From: Cymodocea nodosa
Taxonomy: Eukaryota > Streptophyta > Magnoliopsida > Alismatales > Cymodoceaceae
Direction: 5' to 3'
NCBI GenBank assembly: GCA_036874045.1
Contig: CM072347.1
Coordinates: 4,590,501-4,654,500 of the forward strand
DNA length: 64,000 bases
The notes beneath the pieces were generated by a model that saw only the letters and a list, made by a program, of their open reading frames with translations, ran no database searches and had not been told where the DNA came from. Shown here piece after piece: positions 37,653 through 48,704 of the stretch (the stretch's first letter is position 1; each line of letters opens with the position of its first letter). The position numbers were made by a program, and so were the translations under genes.

Positions 37653-38078
37653 CCTCCCCCCATTCGTACATTTTGCATTGTCCTCAATGTAAAAGATTTA
37701 CAGTAAATACATAAAATGTTAGTAGGCATGAATAATGTTTTGTTGACTTAACACCTAACTTAGGGTAAGTAATCAATTACATACATTATTCTTTGTATCT
37801 CTTTCAATATCTTCCAACTTTTGATTCTGAAAAAAAATTCATTCACAAATAAAAGTAGAATATATAACAAAATACAACTTAACAACAAAACATAAATTGT
37901 TAAATCAATGTCTTGTGTGGAACCTAGGCTCCTATACCTTTGGTGGCATACAAGCAAGCTAGTTGGTTTCCCAAAATAGATACCAACAAACAGGATTGAT
38001 ATTTTGTTTGTTTTTTTTCTTTTCTAAAAAATAAATAAATGCAGAGTTCACACAACATTAAAAATACAAAATCACAAT
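37653..38078 (-). other. Element K polypurine tract and 3' internal region
   Basis: CCTCCCCCC at 37653-37661, then CATTGTCCTCAATGTAAAAG at about 37675, the same arrangement as in F (43677-43727). This is the signature seen upstream of 3' LTRs in Athila-type gypsy elements. The rest is AT-rich with no recognisable protein. Confidence 0.6.
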
Positions 38079-39311
38079 TTAAGAACATGATTGAAAAGTA
38101 ATGACAAATGGAATAAACGTGTCAGTCCAAGCAAAACCTTTAGGCATAATTTTTCTTGCTATTAATTCTATTTTAATGTAGTTTGCTTCCCTTTTTAACT
38201 TGCAAACTTGCAATATGTTGTCAATGCTAAATACAAGTGTATTACCATTAATGAATTGAAATGTAGAAAGGAATCCTCTTCTGTTCCAAGATAATGTAGT
38301 TGTTTCTATTTCTACATATATTTCAATATATTCCTCTTCCCACTTCCATTCATTTAGGTCTTTCATAATCCATATTTGAAATTTCATCAATTCATCCCAC
38401 CATCTTACTAAACATAAAGTAAGATCATTATATTCATTATACCACATTCCTAATTGAATTTTATCATGTTCTATAGACAATAGTTCAGCTATGTCATTAG
38501 GTATAGGCAATATTTCTATAAAGTTATCATCATAACTATCTATGCTTACTATGTATAAATTAGATCTAAATGCAACTAATATATCCATGACTAGATATAT
38601 ATATCCATCAAGTATGACATGTATATTATTAACTAATGCTTTCTCTCCTAGATATATCATAATATTTTCATTCCAAGATCTATTCAGAATATTATACACA
38701 CTTAAACATAGATCCTCATCCCAATTTCCAGTTGGTCTCTAGTAATACAATTTTTTAGGAATGGTCGAATTTTTATTAGAAAATGTTAAAGCCGACCCAC
38801 AATTTTCAATTGGTACTTCAAATCTATTAAGCCTTCCTATATTTCATTCTTCTCTAGTGATAGGATTTCTAATCAAAATATCAGGTAATAGAATAGCATA
38901 CCTTGGTTTGGTTCTGTAAATAATCAATCCTTCATCTATCCCCATAATATGATCTATTCCTTCTAATATATTTGGTGGAATTCCAACAGTCTCTTCTATA
39001 TTCAAATATTCATAGCTGATTGAACTATGATTAAATGACTTCCATAAAAATCCATCTCTAATATTAGTTATCTTTGCAAATTGTAGTCCATGAAAATATT
39101 TTTCTCTAACACATTCTTTAATTTGTCTTGACACACAATACAATCTGCATAGATCTTTAGCTGATAAGTTACTCAGTACTTCCCTTAGTGCATCTAGTGG
39201 TAGTTCCATCAATTCTATTTGTTGTGATTTTGTAACATAAACAAAATTTAGCAGAGATAAAATTAACATAGCTACTGACATATACCTCCATGGAGTTAGG
39301 CCATAACTCAA
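38079..39311 (-). pseudogene. F-box protein gene, broken
   Basis: F-box proteins recruit substrates to SCF ubiquitin ligases. The F-box itself is in the right segment (38844-39311): MELPLDALREVLSNLSAKDL then CRLYCVSRQIKECVREKY. Next come GIDEGLIIYRTKPRYAILLP and ILIRNPITREE, the usual start of an F-box-associated domain. The left segment (38079-38699) continues that domain with YNILNRSWNENIMIYLG, HVILDGYIYLV and KFQIWIMKDLNEWKWEEEY. Both segments are in one frame; the 147 bp between them hold two in-frame stops (TGA at 38844-38846, TAG at 38739-38741). The true start is probably the ATG just before ELPLDAL; upstream in-frame sequence is hydrophobic and may be non-coding. Total about 380 codons, normal for the family. 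It lies on K's strand near K's 3' end, so it may have been captured by K or may be a host gene that K landed beside. Confidence 0.8.
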
Positions 39312-39545
39312 CAGACTAAGTTCATTGAGTTAAGAAATAACTCTACGATATTACTAACTATAATTAAACATTCATTTTCTTTTTATATTTTTCTACTTAC
39401 TATATTATACATAGTTGCTAACAATTATACTACCTCATTCAGCTTCCCTCCCAAAGGAGGTATCAATTTCATTAACAATTTTATTGATAGGGTTAGACAT
39501 TGCTTACATTGGCAATCCTCTAATAGGTCTAACTTCTATTGATTT
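39312..39545 (-). other. Stretch between F-box gene and element G
   Basis: 234 bp, AT-rich. At 39435-39545 the minus strand reads like decayed coding sequence (IEVRPIRGLP, NPINKIVNEIDTSFGREAE), family unknown. Near 39305-39345 are AACTCAACAGACTAAG motifs like those in the LTRs. Confidence 0.35.
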
Positions 39546-40001
39546 TGTTAGGAATTTTATTTTGATGTTAAATGCTTTATTAACGTTTTTAAATAAGTCT
39601 AAATAATATTTTCTAAGTATAATAGTCATGTAATTAAATGTTGACAAGTTATTCAAAAGCTTCATTTAGATTTTCAGAAAGTTAAACTTTCAAATAGTTA
39701 ACATTTCGATTTAGTCAAAGAGTTATGTTAAAAAAACTCGTATAGTTAAGTTAACTACATGTATGTTTTTAATATTTTAAGTTTTCATGTGTTTTCCATG
39801 TGATTTCGATAATGAAAATCAAAGAGTTAGATATCTATTCATGTTTTTATATGCATGGATAGATAACTATTCGAGTTTTATAAAATGACTAACAAACAGA
39901 TAAGTTTTCTTTATTTAGTCACGTGTTTTGTAGGTACAAAAACTCGAAGAGTTACAAATAAATGTTCGAGTTTTTACAAGACTTAAATGATAAGTGTTCG
40001 A
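39546..40001 (+). repeat. 5' LTR of G, first part
   Basis: TGTTAGGAATTTTATTTTGATG onward, parallel to 1837-2330 of A, ending in TTCGA (39997-40001), the left target copy of element F. Confidence 0.9.
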
Positions 40002-42244
40002 TGTAGGGATGAAACATGTGTCAATAAAAGTACAAGTTTTACATTTATAATTTAACCGCAAGCACACGGTGCCTATTATATTTAGCAATGCAAGTACGAG
40101 TCATTTCCATAGGGAGTTGGTTAAATAACTTTTATTAGATTAATTACTTGACACATGTCATAATATAACTTGAAAACGTTCTATACTTCCTACTCTTACC
40201 AAAACAAAAGTTAGCACCATGATTGGTAATTATATTAGAAATTATACATATCTGGTTAACTAGTTAATTTAACTACTTGAAAATCACTTCCATACAATCT
40301 CATTCATAACTCTAAAATAACTCTCGAAATTACCGAATTTGCATCCACTTATGGAAATCATTTCTTCCCAAAATACTCACTGAAAAATCATGTAAAAATA
40401 TGATTTGGAAAGGATTTTAAAAGATCTAAAAATCTAGCATAATTTCGAGACCTAATTCAAACCATAGAATTATTAGTCACAAATCTAACACAGATGTGCA
40501 ACATGCGGAGATCAAAACATAGATTGCGCGACTTTACAAGAAAATTCATATCTCCCTGAAATATTTATGAAATGACATGAAACAAAATCTCAATGCATGT
40601 TAACTTCGTCATCTCAAAAACCCATTTTACAGATCATAAAAATACAATTTGGATTCTGAGAAATTGATAATCAAATACGCTCAAAAACTCTACCCAGAAC
40701 TTGCGTCCAGGTTAGAAACACCTGTCAACACTTAAATCGAAAATATTCAAATGATCTTCAAAAATTACGAAACCAAAACCATTGGTAAGTAGACTCGAAA
40801 ATACATGAGATTGCATCAAAAATTATTCAAAACCGATGTCTGAGCTGAGAGAATTGAAATAATAAAAATACCCAAACTCTGTACACGGTTCCCCTTGTTA
40901 CATAAGCAACCATTTCATTGAACATCCTATTTACAGCCATGATATGCACATATAAACAAGATGAAAAAACACGTTTAAACTAGAATCCACATCAAGATAA
41001 CATCTGAAATTAATTAACTATATGAAAACTATACTAAAATGCAATGCAATAACATTCAAACAACACAAACGTATACAAACATGACATAAAAACATGAAAC
41101 AACATACCTATGCATACATACACAACATGAACATAAAATATGCATAGGGATCTCTCTCAAAACTCACTCATACCTTGAAGAATACCCCTTCCTCAGCAAT
41201 GGATCCGTGGTAGGATGAAACCACACTCTTCAGCCACGTTTTCCCAAGGTCTCACCCCTTGGAACGCCACCTATGGCAAGGGCCTTCCACAGTTGCAAGA
41301 GCAAGAGAACTCAGCCTCCTTCCAATTCCTTTGGACATCAAAACAGAAGTTTCCAGCCCCTCCTTTGCTTTTGAAGATGCTCCTTGGAACCTCCCAAATC
41401 CACACATCAAACAACACTCCCTCTTGCCGTCCAAGCTTCCTCCACCAAGACAGTCACAACCATCACCCTTGGAAACCCTTTGAGGACGTGAATCAAGATG
41501 GAAAAAGAGAGATATGATGCTAGTTTGAGAGGGGGAACGACACCCTTGAGTATCCACCTTCAGCCACGAGAAGAGGAGTCATTGGAGAAGAGAACCGTCG
41601 ATTGGAATGGAAGAAAATGAGAAGAGATGCCTTGGACATGAGGCTTACTCCTCTTATTAATCTTGGCGTCTCTTGATCTTCCAAGATTGATCCAATGGCT
41701 GAGATTTATCCCAGCCCCTTTTACCTTTTGATACATCATCCAAGGGCTGACATTTAACCCTCTTATAATTCCTTGATGTCACCTATTTTCATCAATAAAA
41801 ACTCACACACATTAAGATTATTCAATCACATGTAGAATTATATCATGAATAATTATGACAATTATTATAGGTGCATCTATAACAATATTTCATTAAGATA
41901 CTGAAAGTATAATTTTATATTCTTATCATGCATCACTTTTATATCTTAATACTAAATCTTTGAAAAGCATAAGTGAAATTGATAAATGAAGAACATGCAT
42001 GCAATAAAATTGTGTTCCATGTAATTTATCCTAAATAACTAAGTGTCTACACATGGGCTATTAAACTTAACATTAATTCCATTAAAGGTAAATTTGTGCA
42101 TTATTTCATTTTTAATTCCTAAAAAATGCATAGCCTAAAATATAACTTTCATGTAATTCAATATAAAAATCATATACTATGCACTTGGAGTCCATAAAAT
42201 GCATGTTTTAACATATAATAAAATACACAAATCTTAACTTTACA
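40002..42244 (-). repeat. 3' LTR of element F
   Basis: TGTAGGGATGAAAC ... AATCTTAACTTTACA. It contains a GC-richer block at 41200-41640, which gives spurious open frames on both strands. Confidence 0.93.
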
Positions 42245-44099
42245 CACCCCCGTACCTAGCCTTTGCTAGTCCCTTAGCAAAGAACTAGATCTAAAAAGAA
42301 GTAAATAGCCTACATGAGAAACACTCCTAAAGAAAGATCAATCAAAATCAACAAAATAAACAAATCTAACCTAAGCCACTTTGTAGGGAGCACGACTGCA
42401 TTTAGCATATGCAGTAAGCCATTAAACCTCTAAGTCACCAAAGAGGCAGAGTTGTGTCTCCGGAGGGTTTGCAGAGGACATACCCACAAAGTCCAAATCA
42501 AAATAAAATTAATAAAATGAAAGAAAAACAAAACAAAACCGTGAAAAATCAATACATAAAACACAAGAAAATAACTCACAAAAGAGAATCAAGACAAAAA
42601 GAAAGTAAAGAAGTGATCTACCAACCAAACGAAAGACTATTTGATTCATTAATGCTATTAAGATCTTTGAGCATATGGTGGTGGCTCAACCTTACATCAT
42701 TCCCTCACTTGTTCCTTAGATTGAATAAACTCGCCTTAGATAATGAATAGGGAGTTACCCGTTCAAGAGAACTATCTGCCTTACACAGAAAGATTCACAC
42801 CCTCACTTCACACCAAAGAGAGATAAACCAAAGTACAAGCATGCAAAGCTGAATAAGAATAAGAATAAGTAAATGGATCCCTCCCTTCCATTCAAAGTTG
42901 TTGGGTAATGCTGACAACTAGTGAACAAGGGATTAGACACTAATATGCCATTACACACCATCACTCTGGAATTTTTATTGACATCCACTTCATTCTCACT
43001 TCCCAAGTGACTTTCCACCCCCATTCTACCCAAATGGTGTTTCTGTTCTCTCTCTTTTTCTTTTGCTCTTTCTTTCTATGTGTTTTTTTTTTCTTCTTCT
43101 TCTTCTTTTTTCACATATAACAAGCTTGACCATATAACAAAAATAACTCAAACTTGATAGATACGCCTTATTTCTCCACCACCTGACCCAAAATAACTCC
43201 ATGGCATACTAAATCTAATATCCTTGACACTATTTTCAACACACCCTTCAAACTTTTAGTGAAAGTTTGGGATGTACCTAGGACATTTCTCACCTAGGGG
43301 TTATATAAAAATGGACCCCTTGTTAAAAGTGGCACTCGGTTTAGTTTCACTCATAAAAAGATATAGGATGATAAAAGTAAGGCATTAATTCAAATCAACG
43401 GGAAAACTCAAACCATTTCACACCTAATTTGAAATTTATCTATTCTAAGGAACATAAACATTAGGCTTTGTATACAATTGGCTTTGGAGTCACTCCACTC
43501 AACAAAAATAGCTCATCCCATTGATCAAAATAGCAATTAATGAATTTACAATCTCTCAAGTTTGATTTTCAATCAAAAACAATAAACTACAAAGAAAAAC
43601 ATAAAATCAACATAAATAACATAATAACAATAAAAAACACCAAAATTAACAAGAAACAACAAAACATGCAAATGCCTCCCCCCCATACCTAAACTTTACA
43701 TGGTCCTCAATGTAAAAGAAATCATTTAGGCAACAAGGTAGGTGCATAAAGATAGTTACAAATAAAAAATTAAACGAAAAACTACAAGCAAGAGATACTC
43801 CCCCATACCTAGCATGTTATTTATAAGCATATGTAGTATTTCAAAAGACATTATTCCTTAAAACATATCATGGAAACTGAGTAGCATGCTAAAGGAAATA
43901 ATGCTCTATGTAAATTTTGAATTCATATGCATCATAAAGAAATAAGTTAGGGAATGTGTACCTTGCTTGATGACGAGATATACTACAAAATAACAAACAC
44001 ATCAAAACATTCAAGAGAAGGGAAAATAAAAAGAACTGAATTAAAAATACAATAAAATGAGGATTTTTTTTTTTTAATTAAACCAAGCCTCGCAACTTA
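42245..44099 (-). other. 3' non-coding region of F with repeated purine tracts
   Basis: A purine tract in sense orientation abuts the LTR (plus strand CACCCCCGTACCTAGCC at 42245). Further tracts of the same GGTATGGGGG form lie at about 43676-43690 and 43799-43809, the former beside CCTCAATGTAAAAG. No convincing protein in 1.85 kb; open frames near 42454 and 42803 are low-complexity. Confidence 0.7.
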
Positions 44100-45400
44100 C
44101 TAAGAAGATGATGAGGGATCAGACCCTCGAATCTCCCCCTGCACAGCATGCACATTGGTCATACGAGGGTTTGGAACAGTGTTACTTGGAAGTTCCCCCT
44201 GTACTTGCCCTCCATGTTGGGCATTCAGTCTCTCTAATTGAGCTTCTATATTTTTTATGGATTGATTATGATTCGTGAGAATCGACGTTGTTTGTCCACT
44301 TAATAATAATATTGACTGAATGCCTTTTTCAATTTTAGTTAATCTCTTTTCTAAAATGGTCATCCAATCTTGTAACATAGGTACTTTAGCCAATGATCAT
44401 TCTATCGTGGGTGACAGTGATCCTTGTTGTCTTCCCGAAAAGTTGGGTTGGCTTCACCATCCTGGGGTATAATGGGAAGAAGGTTGGAACATCCATTGCC
44501 CCACACCTATAGCATCCACTTGTTCAACATCTTGGCCTTGAACTCCTAGACAATCCTCTATAACTTGACCTTGCATTCCACATGTAATATAATGAACTCC
44601 AGTAACAGGGTTTTTCCCTTTCTGTTGCGATACAATGAGATCTTCCATCTTCTTAAACATGGAGGACATCCTTGCCTCCATACCTACCATAGGGTCTACA
44701 AAATGCATCCCCCTAGTTGGTGATCTATCATATATCCTATTTGTGGAAGTCTCCATCTCCATGGTTCTTTCAGCTAGATCAACTAATACCTCCCACGCTC
44801 TACTCTCATCCAAGTGCATAAAACGTCCATGACACATGGACTCCAACATTAGCTTGGTGTTATAGTCAAGTCCTTCATACAAAGCTTGGCACTACCTAGA
44901 CCACGGCAATCCATGATTAGGACATTTAGCCAACATCTTGGTGAAACGCTCAAAATACTTCCAAAAGGGTTCATTGAGTTGTTGGCTAATACCTAAGATT
45001 GCATTCTTGGCTTGGATTGTTTTGTGCAAAGGGTGAAATTTCTTTATGAAAACAGCACAAAAGTCGATCCATGTACGGATGGACTCGACTGGCAAGGTGT
45101 GCAACCAGAGTTTTGCATCATCATGAAGAGCGAAGGACACAAATCTAAGCTTCACAGCATCTATTGGCACATTCGACAAGTTGACCATATTGCACACATC
45201 ATTAAAGTCGTTTAAAAAGACATATGCATCCTCCTTGTCTAATCCATGGTAATAGGGCAATTGATTGACATAGTTCATATGAAGTTCAAATTTTTGCCCA
45301 TCTATAGGTGGTAAGTACAAACAAGATGGGTGATTGTGAACCCTAGGGTAACAAATATCCTCTAGTGATTGTAATTCTTGGTTACTGTTTTCAACTACCG
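44100..45400 (-). pseudogene. Gag core domain of F, located after the RT segment
   Basis: Right to left: YYHGLDKEDAYVFLNDF, VPIDAVKLRFVSFALHDDAK and LWLHTLPVESIRTWIDFCAV, then FIKKFHPLHKTIQAKNAILG and YFERFTKMLAKCPNHGLP, the classic gypsy retrotransposon gag pattern. It goes on with LYEGLDYNTKLMLESMCHGR and VLVDLAERTMEMETS (44454-44882), then a coiled-coil tail at 44100-44393 (LEKRLTKIEKGIQSI, NIEAQLERLNAQHGG). Gag normally precedes protease; here it follows. Very few breaks. Confidence 0.85.
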
Positions 45401-46500
45401 TAATACCCAACTTCTTTGGGACTACTTGTACAGGGCTAACCCAAGAACTATCGGAGATAGGATAAATTATGCCATGATCCAACCACTTCATGATTTCCTT
45501 CTTTACAACGTCTTTAATGTTTGGGTTCAGTCGTCTTTGTAGAATTCTAGAAGGAGTACTATCACTCTCTAAGTGAATCCTATGTTGACATATGCTCGGA
45601 CTGATCCCTTTTATGTCAGCCCTAGTCCAACCAATGGCCTCCTTATGCAATCGCAGAACCCCTAATAACTTTTCCTCTTGCTCAATAGAAAGATGGGAAG
45701 ATAGGATGATTGGCAAAGTATCTCCCTCTCCCAAAAAGGCATACTTGAGGTCCTTAGGAACAAGTTTCAATTCCAATAAAGCAGTTCCACTATGGATGGT
45801 TTCTTCACCTCTCTCACGTCGCTCACCAATGGTTCGACGAAATTCATTTCACAAACATGATCACTCCCTAAACTATCCTCAATAGCTAAGTCGGACTCAA
45901 CATCTATGTCACTTTCTTCCTCGGGTGGATAAGATTCCTCACTACTTGACATGAGACTTTCCTCTCCTTCATCATCATCTAAAGCTTCATCTATGAAACT
46001 CACCTGAAAATTTCCATTAGTTAAAGATTTTATTTCCTGATGTGCTCCAAAAATATTTAAGTCAACCTTAGAGTTACCATAAACTATTTGCATAGACCCA
46101 TCTCTACATCCTATGTAAGCATCAACTATGGCGAGGAAGGGTCTTCCTAGAATTAGAGGCACATTTTGTTTTCTACTAGGTGACAATTGACTTTCTAATA
46201 CTATAAAATCTATTGGGTAGACAAAGTTCTCAACTTTTATTAAGATATCTTCCACTACCCCTAAAGGAGTCCTATAAGAATGGTCTGCTAGTTGGATTAG
46301 GATCTTAGTGGGTTTAATGCCATTAAGACCTAACTCTACATAAATACTGGGCGACATTATGTTTGCACTGGCTCCTAGATCAATCAATGCCCTCTCAAAA
46401 TAAGTGTCTCCTATGATACAAGAAATGGTAGGAGTCCTCAGATTACTAAACTTCTTAGGCATACTTTGGCAAAAATAGGTGCCTATAGATTTTGCTAAGC
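45400..46500 (-). pseudogene. Protease and N-terminal RT segment of F
   Basis: Protease at about 45950-46462: ALIDLGASANIMSPSIYVEL then LIQLADHSYRTPLGVVEDIL and VPLILGRPFLAIVDAYIG, an Athila-like aspartic protease with the DLGAS active-site motif. The RT start is at 45400-45776: LPIILSSHLSIEQEEKLLGV, HKEAIGWTRADIKGISPSIC and KEIMKWLDHGIIYPISDSSW, then VSPVQVVPKK, where the reverse-transcriptase fold begins. No YxDD-containing palm was seen. A few breaks. Confidence 0.85.
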
Positions 46501-47259
46501 AAGCTTTCCTAGGTAGTTTCCTAGCTCTTTTCCATGTGCAAACATCCTTTAGGAACTTGGCATAGGCAGGTATCTGTTGAATAAAGGAATATTAATCCTT
46601 ACTTGCTTGAATATTTCCCTAAGTTCACCTAATTGTGCTTCTTGATTTTTACTTCTTAGTCTATGGGGAAGAGGAGCAGGAAGGGACTCTAAAGAGTTTC
46701 CCAAGTCATCCACCTTACCCTTGTTCTTTTCCATATGCACAAGTTACTCAACTTCTCCTGATTTGTTAGGATGTGGATTTCGCTCTTTAGAAGGAGTCAA
46801 AGGAACTGAGGGAAGAGCTTCCTTACCCGATCTTAGAGTTACAAAAGCCTCCACCTCCTCATTTTCACACAGAGGCAAGGGCCCTATCCCTACATCCTCA
46901 TCTAATTCCAACTTCATAGGGGTGTTGGCAATTCTTGTTAACTCTAATAGTTGAATGGATGAATTCAACTCATCCAAAGCCTTAAATAAATCCACCTTTT
47001 GTTCACACTTTACTGTGTCAACATTAGATGTCTCAACTTGTGATCTCATTTGATAACCACTAGTACTAGCTTCATTTGCATTAATATTCAAACATGGCAT
47101 GGATAAATCTGAAAAAGCATTTGAATGTGCACCTATAGTATCATTTAGCATGTAAAATGGACAATCAGAAGCAAGATGATCATTTAACTTGCATTTAAAA
47201 CATGTAGGTGTGAGGTCAAATTCAAAATTATCAATTTTAATCTTATGATGATTATCCAT
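46501..47259 (-). pseudogene. Zinc-knuckle and linker region of F
   Basis: The first coding part after the leader. CFKCKLNDHLASDC near 47160-47205 is a CX2CX4HX4C knuckle. A Ser/Thr/Glu-rich linker follows, then LPHRLRSKNQEAQLGELREI (46549-46740), matching the segment between knuckle and protease in Athila-type elements. Confidence 0.8.
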
Positions 47260-47925
47260 TAGAATTAAAAATGATATGCAATGTTAGACAAGTGAACTAA
47301 CCTACTTAAAATGCACTTAAATCCTCAGCAATTTAAAAGAATCTGCAATATAATAATAGAATTGGAAAACAATTACTCTTTAATTCCACTTTAGACCTCA
47401 TTTTCTTTAACTCATTAAATTACAAGATCTTACATTCATGCCACTATGTTAAGCATAAAAAACATAATGTACTTTATCAAATAACCATCAACTTCATCCA
47501 AAATTTTAAAAAACAAGCAAGCACACTATTCCAGAAATTAAACTATGCCACTACAACTTCAAGCTTTTCTACAGAAATTTCTATAGCCTAGAAATTCACA
47601 AATAAATATTCACATGAAAGATAATTACTTCTAGTTTCTAAGAAAAATAAGAGATAAAAATTTGCAAAACTGAAGTATTATCAAAATCGTGTGAAACTCA
47701 GATGACTTAGAATTCGTAATCTACAGAATATGCCATTTTAGAAAAATTCTCCAGAAATGTATATAAATTCAACTACAACGTATAATACCTTGTTGGAAAG
47801 GTAAACTACTGTAGTTTCATGAAAAAATTTCAAAAATAAATGTTATTTATACATGTAACTGCAGTTTCAAATATACTAGTGCATGTTATGAAAATTCTAC
47901 CCAGAAAAATAACTATCTGATAGAC

Positions 47926-47942
47926 ATCGGATACTATCCGAT
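47926..47942. repeat. Palindrome ATCGGATA-c-TATCCGAT in F leader
   Basis: Perfect 8-bp arms around one base. It shares the CGGATA/TATCCG core with the hairpin 64 bp to the right. Confidence 0.8.
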
Positions 47943-48005
47943 TGTTATTTACAATCAGAGAGTTACAAGTGTACCTTCCAGTCAGGGGCAAAAATTGGAT
48001 AGTTT

Positions 48006-48051
48006 GGTCATAACTATCCGATTTTGTCATGAAGGTCGGATAGTTATGACC
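48006..48051. repeat. Perfect 16-bp hairpin in F leader
   Basis: GGTCATAACTATCCGA at 48006-48021 and its exact reverse complement TCGGATAGTTATGACC at 48036-48051, with a 14-nt loop. In the RNA it lies about 650 nt after the primer site and 750 nt before the first coding part. Confidence 0.9.
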
Positions 48052-48680
48052 TTAACCATCCGATCTTCGTAACATAGATTAAATCTCATATGTCAACTTA
48101 AAAAAAATCACATAGAATTCTACGTAACTCCAAATGAAACGTGTAAATACTCGTTAGAAAGATAATTTCATCTAGTTTCCAGGAAAAATCACTGAATTAA
48201 ATTTTAAGTACATTCATAATAGCGTATTTTAAAAATTCATTAGCAGAAACCTGCCCAGAATTCTATATAACATCTCTGTATTCTAAGATTTTTATCTTTA
48301 AACATACTAATCAGAATTTTATGCATAAGTACTCAAAAGAAATCTCAGAACCCAAGTATTCATAAAAAAATTTCATAAAAATGAGTTCTAATCTCGTGCA
48401 CATCAAAAATTTAAATTTCCCAGACAGACAGATTCTGTCTTAATAATTTATGCACAAAGATTATCATTATTCCATTAAGCTACTTATCACCAATATGTAT
48501 ACCTAAATAAATATGTGACAAGTCATTCAAGCATCAAGAAAGATGAATGCATGGATTGTACACTCCTTACACACATTTCCTTGTAGAAAAAACATGAGAA
48601 TAAAAATCTAAATAAAACTAGCATCATACAAATGACATTAAATCCAATACTCTTCCAATAAACATTCAAAAGCACCAAAC

Positions 48681-48698
48681 TCCCTGGCAATGGCGCCA
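48681..48698 (-). other. Primer-binding site of F (tRNA-Asp type)
   Basis: Plus strand TCCCTGGCAATGGCGCCA, i.e. TGGCGCCATTGCCAGGGA in sense. The complement of plant tRNA-Asp(GTC) is TGGCGCCGTTGCCGGGGA, so two mismatches. Confidence 0.85.
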
Positions 48699-48704
48699 AA
48701 AACT

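Larger units (their letters stand above)
47260..48680 (-). other. Leader of F between primer site and first coding part
   Basis: About 1.4 kb, AT-rich, non-coding. It contains a perfect inverted repeat (48006-48051) and a palindrome (47926-47942). Confidence 0.75.

Noticed and set aside
37760-37957. Minus-strand frame with a hydrophobic stretch near K's 3' end
   Set aside because: Short, AT-rich, no recognised motif; could be part of K but cannot be supported.
41215-41557. Overlapping open frames on both strands in the GC-rich part of F's LTRs (also 49973-50389)
   Set aside because: They lie inside an LTR, are not kept the same between the two LTR copies, and match no family; GC-rich block effect.
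42454-43033. Lys/Glu/Asn-rich and short frames in F's 3' region
   Set aside because: Low complexity, no homology, different strands; no support as genes.
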